In this document: positions 54,501 through 64,000 of the stretch, piece by piece
How the letters are laid out: each line of letters opens with the position of its first letter
Position numbering within the stretch: position 1 is the first letter of the stretch
Assembly (NCBI GenBank): GCA_030248215.1
Contig: JASANG010000396.1
Location: forward strand, 124,001-188,000
From: Enoplolaimus lenunculus
Lineage: Eukaryota > Nematoda > Enoplea > Enoplida > Thoracostomopsidae
Reading direction: 5' to 3'
Length of the DNA: 64,000 nt
The notes under the pieces: model-generated
The model's input: the letters and a program-made list of their open reading frames with translations, nothing else
What the model was told of the DNA's origin: nothing
Database searches by the model: none
Translations under genes and position numbers: made by a program

Positions 54501-57500
54501 GTTCCGCGCCCGTTTTTCTACTTGTCTTAATTAAATAGTCAAACGTTCTTGAGAGATCCTTGTTGTTGTGTATATTAGTTTATTGCAGTTCCCAACCTGC
54601 TCCTTCAACATCGCATACTGCAACTGCAATCACGACGTCAAAGAATTCCAAGCATTCTAGCAATCCGTTTACGGCATCGCCGCGAAAATATCAGAGCAGA
54701 GCAAAGAGATTCAAACCCAATGTTGCTATCGATAGCACCTGCACCTCAGATACGGCAAGATATGGGTTAAGTGCGCAGAATGGCAACCCAAGTGTTAGCA
54801 ACATCGGCGTTGATTGGCTGGATGACGTTGCTGCAACTGATGGTTATGAGACAGTAAGCCAATAAACAATATTCATTATGGCTAGCTAGTGCTTAAGTAA
54901 TTTTGTGGGAATGGCAACAAGTACGTATTTTGAAGATGACTGAGAATGCAAAGAGCACAGAAAGTTCATGAAAAAGCAATCTCACTACTTATAATATTAT
55001 GACGTATACGTTATATCAGCTTATGTTATAAAATATTTGCTTTGAAAGATCATGTTGTATAGATTATAGTTCTGTTCATATATTTATTGTAATATATACA
55101 ATAGAGATGCCCTGGGGTCGGGGCCAACACGTTATTTGCTGGGGCTTAACCGGGGCTAGTTTTTATATAAAATCCTTAATTGACTCGCATAAAAAACAAT
55201 CCTATCACGTTCGGTTCTCGTTTGAAAAATAGTAAAACTGTATTAGTGTCTGGCAATATGGACTTCTATCTTGTCTTGACTATCATTTTTAAAACCTAAT
55301 TATATACTAGTTTGCTTTTAGGAAAAGCGCTCTGCTGAGCGTCACACTAGCGGTTCAAGTACTCAACCAACGGATTTTAGCTTGTTGTACTTCGAGCATG
55401 GATCTGGAGCGAAGTCATCTGATAAGAGTCCCTACGGTCGTAGAGCCAGAGTTAGCAAACAATCGACATTGCTGCCAAGAAGTGTCGCTCTAGCAACAAA
55501 GCTTCGTGTCTACAGCGGACGACCTTTCCCATGGCTTATTGATTCCGGAACGAGTTTAAATAACGGGTTACAAAGCGGCCCTTATATGGGTCGAGGTGCA
55601 CTGGGAACTGACCTGGATAAAGAGCTGGTAAATGTCTACATTTAAATAGTGTACGAGTGGAATTTGATCAAACGGGAGTTAGAATAGATTGATAGAAGCC
55701 AGTTTTTATGATACGATCAGTTGTTAATATTCTAAGTGTTCACATTCAAAACGGAAGTATTTCGCTTCAGAACTCAATCTATATATTAAAACTAGAACCC
55801 AACATACGTATTTTGAGCAACTTTCCAGCATTACTATGTTCTCAGATTTTTTATACACAAACATAATTCTTCTATAAAAACAAAGTTTGAATAGCTTTCT
55901 GTATCCACTTTATATAGTATGCTATGTTTCATCTGTTGCTGGGTAGATTATCACCGCAGCAAACCCGTAGTCAGGTAAACGGGATAAGGGCTCTAAAACA
56001 AATAAAATTTGCATTCTGGAAGTTCGCTTGACTTATAAGCAGAATTCTAATTGTTATGACGGTCCAGCATTTCTCTATGAAGCAGAGCCACAGTGGGCTG
56101 CTTGCGAATGAGGGACCGCAACGCAGCTGTTTAGTTATGTTTTGCTAACTAGAACCTTTGCGCATTGCGCAAAATCGGACTACTAGTATGAATTATATTT
56201 GAATTTAATGAAAATTCTCTTGATTGCCGGGACCAGAGTTTCACAGCGTTTAGTAGATTTTCACACACATGCAAATTACCTATATTACGTACAGTTTGTT
56301 TACATTGGCTGGTTTCTGAAATCCTGCTTAAGTATTTACTCAAGTTATACTTTAGTAATTATTTAAGTCGCCTACTTCACTAAATACTTAACTTCTTAAG
56401 CAAAAACAAATATACGCCAAGTGTGAGCCATAGTTATAACAAGAAAGTTCGGTATGCCTGAATTTGGGCGTGTTCCAGCACTGAAGTATACAAATTTTGG
56501 CAACATATTGCAAGCCAATTTGCTCGGAATGACCAATGCAGAAATTTACACATATATTTTTTATGTCATGCTCCAAAACCATGGTGCATTCCCAATATCA
56601 ACCTGGGGTCGACCAGATAATAATTTCACCGGACACCAGAACCACAGCCGGATAGAAAATTATATGCCGTAACCCAATGTTAACCGGATATAGAAAATAG
56701 ATTTGTGCACTGTTGGTAGTATTTAAGTCGTACGAAAATATTTTTCTTGATTCAAAAGTAATAAATTGTTGGTTTGCATTCTTCATTTCACGTCGGTGTT
56801 ACTCTTTGACTTGCCCGGAACAGTCGTCGCAGCAAAATATAGTAGTTCCGCATGTAAAAACAATTTTGTTATATTGTTATCCACAACCGTAAATATCCGA
56901 TATCCGGTAAGTTTTTTTACGGAAATTTGAACCAGATGCCGATGTCATGTATTTGCCGGATAATAAACCGGAAACGGATATCCGGTTGATCTCTAACATC
57001 AGCCATGCAGCACGTGTGTGCAACTACGGATGCGGATACTAGTATTGATTATTTATTTGTACGGGTAAACCAGGGCGGCTCGTTTTAGGTGTTGAAATTT
57101 CGACTGTATTGTAAAAAAGCGAATTTTTCGGTTTGTAACACAGGAAATTCATCGTCGATGTTTTCGTTGAACGTAGCCCGTTCCTTTCCGAAATCCTGGC
57201 TACGCCGATGATTTTTATGACCATGTTTTAGTTGTAAAAAGTGTTTTCTAGGCATCGTCGTCAACTGAATATCAACGGCAATATCTTGCAGCTTCGACGG
57301 TTTATTGGACGTTTCCGTGTGTTCCAGGGATTACAAGTTTCCCACGATTGTCGTCGTTTGATGCAGGCTCTGTTCTTCGGCTCAAAAATCAAGTATCTGT
57401 TCCACATTCGCTGTCGGAATCTGTCAGGCTAAGCTTAAAAGATCAATGGTTAGATTTGTGTGTACATCATACGTACATATCTAAAAGTCCTATTCTTACT

Positions 57501-60500
57501 GTGTCTATCGCGCATTACCTGTTAGTATATGTGGGACCGATTAGAAACAGGAATTGAATTTTTTTGCAGTAATTGGAACAGGAACCGCAATTTGAAATAA
57601 TTTTCATCGTCGAATTACTGTTGGACTTTTTCGAAAACTAGACAACGAATAGCTTAAACCAATTTTCATTTATTTCATCATCATTTTTTCAGATAACAAA
57701 ATTACACTAATTGTAAAATTCGAAATGACATCTTTTAAAAGACAAACTTTCCAATATTTAGATGATTGTGAATAATTACCATAAAACCGCAAAAGTTCCG
57801 GTTCCTGCATCTTTCAGTGTAGGAACAGGAACAGAGGTTTACATTTCAGCTAAGGTATGGGCATGAGGAAGTAAACAAGTAAATAAAATTGCACACTAAA
57901 AGCTAAGGTAATGTGCTTTTTACTAGGTATGTGCCGATTAATCGGCATCGGTAATAATCGGCACGTTTCGTGAGTATTGGCATCGGCACTACAAAAATTG
58001 CATATTCTTTGTCGTTACTTTTTTTCACATATCCGTCAGTTGGAATTGGCGCATATCAGTGTAAAGAAACTGTTGTCGCTTACGTTTGTGTTCGAAAAAA
58101 TAATGGAAATGAACCGTTCTCATGAAATTATAATCGTTTTTAGTAGTTATGGTTGAAGTGTTCGCATAAATGATGTCTGTAATAAAAACAGTATCCGATT
58201 TGTTTATTGAGCATGGCGTACTTAATGTGGAATCGGCAGCGGCCAATACTTTGGTATCGGCACATCCCCATTTTTAGAGCGATATCACCAAGTAATATTT
58301 TCATTAATATTGACACAGACGGTCGCATATATTCCGCTTAAGTTCATGTTCATATGTGTGCAACGTCTGTTATAATTGGAGTTGGTGATAGTTTTGTGAA
58401 TTCGACGGTGATTTATTAGTTTAATTGTATAAATTAAAGCGCAGCATTGTTATATTTTCAGGCAAGACTGTTTTCTATCACTGACACAAGCGTTGAAATC
58501 TGGTGACTGTCCAATGTTCTATCTTTGCTGCCCCGGTGTTACTGTGTTATTTATGGCTCCAGGATTGAATCCGTGTTGCAACTGTATGTCAGCTGTATTT
58601 ACGCCGACTTCAAATGCGTTACGTGATGCGCTTAAGACGGAAGGTAAGTTATTTAGCACTAAACGCATCCATAATGATGTCTGAGGGCACAGAACATAAA
58701 ATTTGAGAATAATGAATCGAGTACAAATTTGTTAATTTACGGTGTGTTTGTGTCAAAAAAGTTCTGGTCCATTAACATTACGATGAGATTGGTTCTGTTA
58801 ACTCTTGCTTTAATTATAAATTCAATTCATTATACATTTTTTAAATCCGCAAACTATAGTGTTAAATTGTGCAACAGTACCTGTTTGATTTAAGTTATTG
58901 TTTACTGTTCAAAGACATTAGTTACTTTCGTCAGTAGCGGGCAGAACTAGTTTGGTTTCAGAATGCTTGTTAAATCTTTGAATCATTATATCGCATCCCA
59001 AATACTAGATTTAGAGACCCATCGCGAAACTGGCAGTGCTACAGATTGTTAAAATAGGAAGACGTTCAATATTATACCTAGTAGAGATTGTGTCCGCAAA
59101 ATGGAGACGTTATAGAGAGTTTGTGGTTTTCTAAAAGTTTCAGCAGACCAGGGTTTCGAACAGGAAGTTTATATTGAAATCGGAGCTAGAATTTTCGTAG
59201 GCCGTAGTTTTTTTACCGAGTCATGTTATAAGTAATATAATATCCGCCAGATCAATACATCTTTTAGGATGCATGATATTCATGTTTCTATGATAATTTT
59301 GATACGTTGTATAAGTACACACTGAGAACTCGTATAAGCATCGTGTGCAATGAAATAACAGAATTGATGGGAAATTACGCACATAATTTCAAATGAAACG
59401 TGTTAGAAACGATGACGAAATGCGATCTGAATTACCTTACTTGCAACTTGGAATCGGAGCTAAATATGAATTGTAATTCTAATCGGATTCATTATTCCGT
59501 ATCAACCATGCAACAAATCCAATAAAACTGTTGTCACTGTTTTAGATATTGAATATTTCATACCCCTACGACGCCGGAATCGTAAACGCAATCAACGCTT
59601 GAAAGAACACAATCGCTCTGATTGCTCGCCGGCTGGAAATGACGACTCTCGCAGTTGGTTTTGTGCTGAAAGTGCTGAGGAGAATAGTTGTCAGAGCTGG
59701 AAGATGCCGCCACTAAAGCACGATAGCTATAGTTTGATAGAGCCTCTGGCGTCGGCCTCTGTGTAAGCGTAGTTGGTATTCGCGGACTGGAAATGGTATT
59801 CTGTTTATGTGATGTTTAAATATTTGCAACAAATTTTAGGTCTTTTTTGTATTTGAACGTTAAAATTTGTTCGCTAAATAAGCCAGAAAGCGATAAAATG
59901 CTAATACCATATTTAGTAAGTGTATTTTAACAATGTAACTTGCTACTAAATTAAATGTCCTTACGTTTTGCTTTTTATTCACGTCCGTCTTTCTCGTATT
60001 TTTTGCAATATTGTTCTATCCAGGTATAAATCACTAAAAATTTATTCGTTCTTTGGGTTGGTCGACCCGTACCATCTGTCTAACCAACTCGAATCGTAGT
60101 TTGGTTTTAGACGCAGATCAAGCAGCGAACGCTCATGTTGTACATCACAGACGGCTCCTCTGTGTTCAAAAACTGATATCGACGAAAGAAATTCTGGTGA
60201 AGTACGCGTTGGGGGTAATACCGATGCTATTTTAGACAATGATGATGATAGCGATGTTGGCGAGTTAGACACTTCTACTGAGCTGGAATGGTTAAAAGAA
60301 CTCGGATTTTCACCGAGGTTTAGCTCGAAGTTGAAGAAAAAGTAAGCTTTGGGCCAAGCTGTGTTTTATTTTTTAGCCAAATGCTTTATCCAGGAGTCCA
60401 AACTTTAAGTTTTGATTTATGTTGATTGAATCTAACACAAGCCCTTCCTTAACGCTGTAAATATGATTATATTGAAATATGCTGATATAAACAGCTAATT

Positions 60501-62061
60501 TTTACAGGGGTAACACGATACTCAATAATTTATTTGAGTTGGATTGAATTTTAAAGTTTAGCCAAGCTGGCTATAGGTTTCGTTCAAAATGAACAAATAA
60601 TGCATATGGCCAAGTTGCTTAGTTGTGGCGTGTTTTGAAACAAAGTTGCTCTGCGAATTATTAAATTCGGGCATGAACTCATGATTGTGTCGTGGCTAAT
60701 AGGTAACAATAGTTCTCTTTTGCAAGGCTTTGCACCGCCAAGCGAGCCATACGTTTCCAATCAAAATCCAATAATGTAAAAAAATGTTTTGAATACTCAT
60801 TCGCTAGTTTCAAAAATACACTACTTGTTGTCAACTGATGATATATGCTGCACACATTTAAAGATACTGACACACGTGTAAGCGCTATATCATTTGTAAT
60901 ATTAAAAGGACTGTTCGCTCAAGCTCAACTGAATCTCGAGCACAATCAACGTTGATGATTTTGGATTCAACGCAACATTCGTGCAACAATGTGAAAAAGT
61001 TAATTAGTTTCATTGTTAATGATTTTCCACTGTCTTCTCAAACTCACGCCGGTGTAACCAACAGTTATTTTTGGGCCACCATTGGACCTCAGTCTGGATA
61101 TCCGCCCACACTGTTATCACCGGTTCCGTTTATTGGTGCAACAATGCAACAATTGAAGGTTAGTTAGTTTAAGGTGGTAAGACAAGGGTGCTACGGGATA
61201 TCCGTTTACGGTTACCGATATCCGGTAAAATCTCTGGATACCGTATATTGACGGCTGTGGTCACGAATATCATAAAACTGCTTTTGACAAGTGGACATAT
61301 TTAACATCTTGCTACGATTACTTTTCTGAAAGTAAACCTGTTTAGTTTTTCGATCACACAAATAAAACTAACAATCAGCGCTAACAATTAATTTTAATTC
61401 AGTAAACATATACTTTTGCGCGAATCAGTTGCTTTCAACAGTGCTCATATTTACACGCTGCTGTATCCGATTAATATTCGGTTCCGGTATCTTGTAAGGT
61501 CACGTTCTGGGTAAGACACGAACACGTTGAAATGCTTTCTTTGTAGACCTTGGTTTTGTATAAATTTTTTTGTGACATTGTTGACAAAATTATTGTTAAC
61601 GTCGAATTTAAAATGTCATTATTTCTATTATATATACATTTTTCTTTTAGGTGACATCAGGGCGAACACAACGAGATGACCAATTTTATGTACATTATTT
61701 CGACATTCATGGTCCTGTTTTACCGTCGACAGTTTTTAACGTTTGTTCCATGCTCGAGACGGTGTTTACGAAACAAGAGCGCACGGGAACAAATGTTGAA
61801 TTTTTTGCTCAATGGTATGGCAGTGAGCCGTATCAGGCATTGAATGCTGGGTTGACTTTTGAAAAGTCGAATTCTGCGCAGAATACCGGTGACCATAACG
61901 TTTATGACGAGGAAAGTCAGTCTTTTGGTAGGTTTCACCGTTGGATGGCGAACAGTAAAGCCGTCGACGCCAGCAGTGCTTCGAAAGTTGAACCCGGAAC
62001 TATAAGCGTTGATGGTATATCAGTAAAAAGCGTGATGTATCGTGATGGTTGTTATAGGTAA
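51542..62061 (+). CDS. DONSON: DONSON, DNA replication fork protein
   Basis: Nine GT-AG exons: 51542-51654, 54589-54853, 55322-55627, 57252-57448, 58462-58643, 59546-59762, 60111-60341, 60909-61158 and 61651-62061. All phases agree and the total is 2172 bases, 723 residues plus TAA. Family landmarks in order: a basic N-terminus (LACRRSKRK), SSNPF in exon 2, TKLRVYSGRPFPW in exon 3, VYWTFPCVPGITSFPRL in exon 4, CPMFYLCCPGVTVLFMAPG in exon 5, an acidic stretch then ELEWLKELGF in exon 7, IGPQSGYPPTLLSPVPF in exon 8, DQFYVHYFDIHGPVLP and the terminal VMYRDGCYR in exon 9. DONSON (humpty dumpty in flies) acts in the nucleus, where it helps assemble the CMG helicase and protects forks. The protein is longer than the roughly 570 residues of the human one; the extra length lies mainly in Ser-rich and acidic linkers. 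Introns hold MITEs but no exon is broken. Exon edges rest on phase and similarity recalled from memory. Confidence 0.92.
52480..52910. repeat. MITE in DONSON intron 1, CCGG-rich ends
   Basis: GGTTACAACAGGAACTGAG at the left; GGAATTCCGG and GGTGGAACCATGC at the right. It shares ATTTGAAATAAT and TACTATTGGACTTTT-type blocks with 57535-57860. Confidence 0.55.
52984..53038. repeat. two tandem 27-bp repeats
   Basis: TTACGTTTTCTTAAATTTAA followed by GAACCTG occurs twice in a row in DONSON intron 1; each unit holds a CTTAAATTTAAG palindrome. Confidence 0.8.
54422..54520 (+). repeat. tRNA-like repeat fragment
   Basis: GTGGGGCAGTGATAGAAC resembles an A box and GAGTTCAAAACC a B box; no tail. In DONSON intron 1, just before exon 2. 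Confidence 0.35.
56880..56995. repeat. repeat with CCGATATCCGG motifs
   Basis: ATATCCGATATCCGG and GGATATCCGG in opposite arms around a short centre. Relatives near 61185-61260, 62999-63090 and 63265-63385, all within or just after DONSON. Confidence 0.5.
57535..57860. repeat. MITE in DONSON intron 4
   Basis: Relative of 52480-52910: GAAACAGGAATTGAA at the left, GGTTCCTGCATCTTTCAG and AACAGGAACAGAGG at the right. Confidence 0.5.
57924..58270. repeat. MITE with ATGTGCCGAT ends in DONSON intron 4
   Basis: ATGTGCCGATTAATCGGC at the left and the inverse ending ATCGGCACAT at the right, with inner CGGCATCGG/GGTATCGGC hairpins. Confidence 0.6.
60822..60876. repeat. MITE family E fragment
   Basis: TTGTCAACTGATGATATATG and CACACATTTAAAGATAC match the right end of family E. 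Its edge is about 30 bases before DONSON exon 8. Confidence 0.5.
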
Positions 62062-64000
62062 ACATGAACTTTAGGTCAGCCCTACAGTAGGAGATTGAAC
62101 AACAGATGGCGGAGTAATTGGCGTTTCGCAGCCTGCAAATTTTATCTGCCATCTTTTCTTTCTCTATATATCTATCTATCTATATTCAATCTCTCTTTTT
62201 ACAATATCCACTTCAAATCAGTTTTTACTTCGATTTATACCTTATAAACCAAGCGTTTTGTCATGAATCTAAAAAGTCTATCACAGGTTAATAGTAACAC
62301 GTGTGTAAAATCAAAATCAAAGTTTACATCTCTCCATTCTGCATCCTCAGTTTCTCCACTACTGGTATTGAGAGGGCGGTTGTCCCATTCCCTCGACTAG
62401 CAGAGAACGAAAAGACAAATCTGCACTTAAATATAGCTCTTGAGTTTGATATTGTACTGTAGTATTGAAATTTGTATTGTCTGCTTTTGTTTTTCTTTTT
62501 GTTTATTGTAAATATATATCATTGTTGTATATTGACCTTATATATAGTGGTTGTTCTGTAACTATAATAATACGTTGTGTTAGTTTTGTTATATATAGTT
62601 AAATTTGTTTTTTATAATATTTGCGTTGTTCTGCTTTATTAGTACTGTCGTGGTATGAAATTGAACTCGCTCTGTGTGGGTGATTAAAATCTCCAATCAC
62701 TTTGACCTAAACTTTAACAGTTTTCCGTAGCAGGGCTTTTTCTGTTCCGTGTCTGCGAAAGGTTACCTAACCATGTAAATACGTCCAAATCATGTCAAGT
62801 CTACAGGGTAACTGTCACATCCTGATGCTTACAGTTGCTCAATCAGGTAGTAGTTATTATTTTGGACATTGCCCGCATAGAAATTTTTAAACTGGTTCTA
62901 GGTTTATTAAGTTTAAACTTTGTTGTTACTGATTTTGAATATTTGTTTTGTGATTGCATTTGCAAACAAACTGTTATGTTCGCGACAAGTGTGACCGCAT
63001 ATTAATTTACCGCATACCGGAACTACAGTGGGATATTGATTTTTTTACTGGAATCCGATATATTAACCGGATACAGCATGTAAATACGAGCAGTGTTGAA
63101 TGGAATTGAGTCGCGCAAAAGTATTGTTTACTGAAGTAAAATTAATCATTAGTTTTTATTTGTCATTTTATTCGGTGGGTGAAAAACAACAGTTTTACTT
63201 GGCCAGTAACTAATCGCAGAAAAATGTTAAATAATATGTCCACTTGTCAAGAGCAGATTTATGGTATTCGGGATTGCAACTGTAAATATCCGGTATCTGG
63301 CAGGTTTATACCGGAACCGGATACGGATATCGATTTTTGCCGGGTATTAAACCGGATCCAGATATCGGGTCGCACCCTAATTCGCGGTTATTGAACTGTT
63401 ATATATTAGTTTTTTCTTGCTGTTCTGGTGTTTGTGATATTCTGGTAGCATGGAAAAGCTTGTTATGTAATTTATTGTCAATGCTTTTTGTGGTTCGTTA
63501 TTTTATAGCCTTATTTGTTTGATAATCGTCAGAAAATCTAAACTATTTAAAGCTACTTAGATTTTTTTGCTGGAGCGAAATCTTGCAGTAAAATGTTGTA
63601 TACTAATGGCATTTTTTGACCCGTAGTGTATTGACCGAACGAATATCAAAAATGCTCAACATACTATACTCAACGTAAACTATTACCCGCGAAATACAAA
63701 ATGCAGACACAGTGTTCAACCATTGCATCCACCACAAGAGGAGGACTCTTGGGCTCGAGCTTCAAGCTGTACTGCTGATTGATGATGGTAAACAATTCTA
63801 CTCAAAAGTCCGGGGTTCGAATCCTAGTGATTCAATTTAAGCTGAAATAAAAATATTCACGTAAGAATGGTATAATATTCGCATTACAGTTAAATACAAA
63901 TTATTAGTGTAAATATTTTTGCTTACTTTAGCGACTATTGATATTACTTTTTAGCTGAATTTTGTTTTTCAGTCAAATGTTTTGTGTTAAATTTGTAAAT
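62062..64000. other. downstream of DONSON, intergenic
   Basis: No gene recognised. It contains a CTAT microsatellite (62165-62190), CCGGATATC-type repeats (62999-63090 and 63265-63385) and a B-box-like GGGGTTCGAATCC at about 63813, possibly another tRNA-like repeat. No clear polyadenylation signal could be assigned to DONSON. Confidence 0.35.

Overview
The window looks like nuclear DNA of an invertebrate animal. It has host genes split by GT-AG introns of up to about 11 kb, a DONSON replication-factor gene, a ZP-domain gene, a small secreted gene with a peritrophin-like cysteine pattern, and a very dense load of short inverted-repeat transposons (MITEs), tRNA-like repeats, minisatellites and LTR elements. 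Cuticle-type secreted genes and internal arrays of the hexamer TTAGGC (the nematode telomere unit) hint at an ecdysozoan. The arrays sit inside transposons, so the phylum is not settled.

Layout. 1-1883: unassigned sequence with one GC-rich inverted-repeat element. 1884-12195: two copies of a gag-only LTR element in tandem. The second is split by a 5'-truncated Ty3/gypsy element (7567-11405) whose integrase end carries a PWWP domain. 13385-27759, minus strand: ZP-domain gene. Its 11 kb intron holds a 30-bp satellite (15456-17498) and many MITEs, and a MITE sits inside one of its coding exons. 28000-35900: MITEs, a CAA microsatellite and AT-rich microsatellites. 35911-47363, minus strand: small secreted cysteine-rich gene in five or six exons, with MITEs in every long intron and a 29-bp minisatellite framed by inverted repeats. 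47400-51500: more MITEs and a cluster of three tRNA-like repeats. 51542-62061, plus strand: complete nine-exon DONSON gene (723 codons plus stop). 62062-64000: intergenic DNA.

The host genes were assembled by eye from open frames, splice sites and matching intron phases. DONSON is secure: nine exons join in frame and align along its length with what I recall of the family. The ZP gene is strong for its first two exons. The cysteine-rich gene is supported by phase-consistent joins and a signal peptide. The three genes show no sign of a shared pathway. MITE family letters (A to K) are my own labels; no database was consulted.
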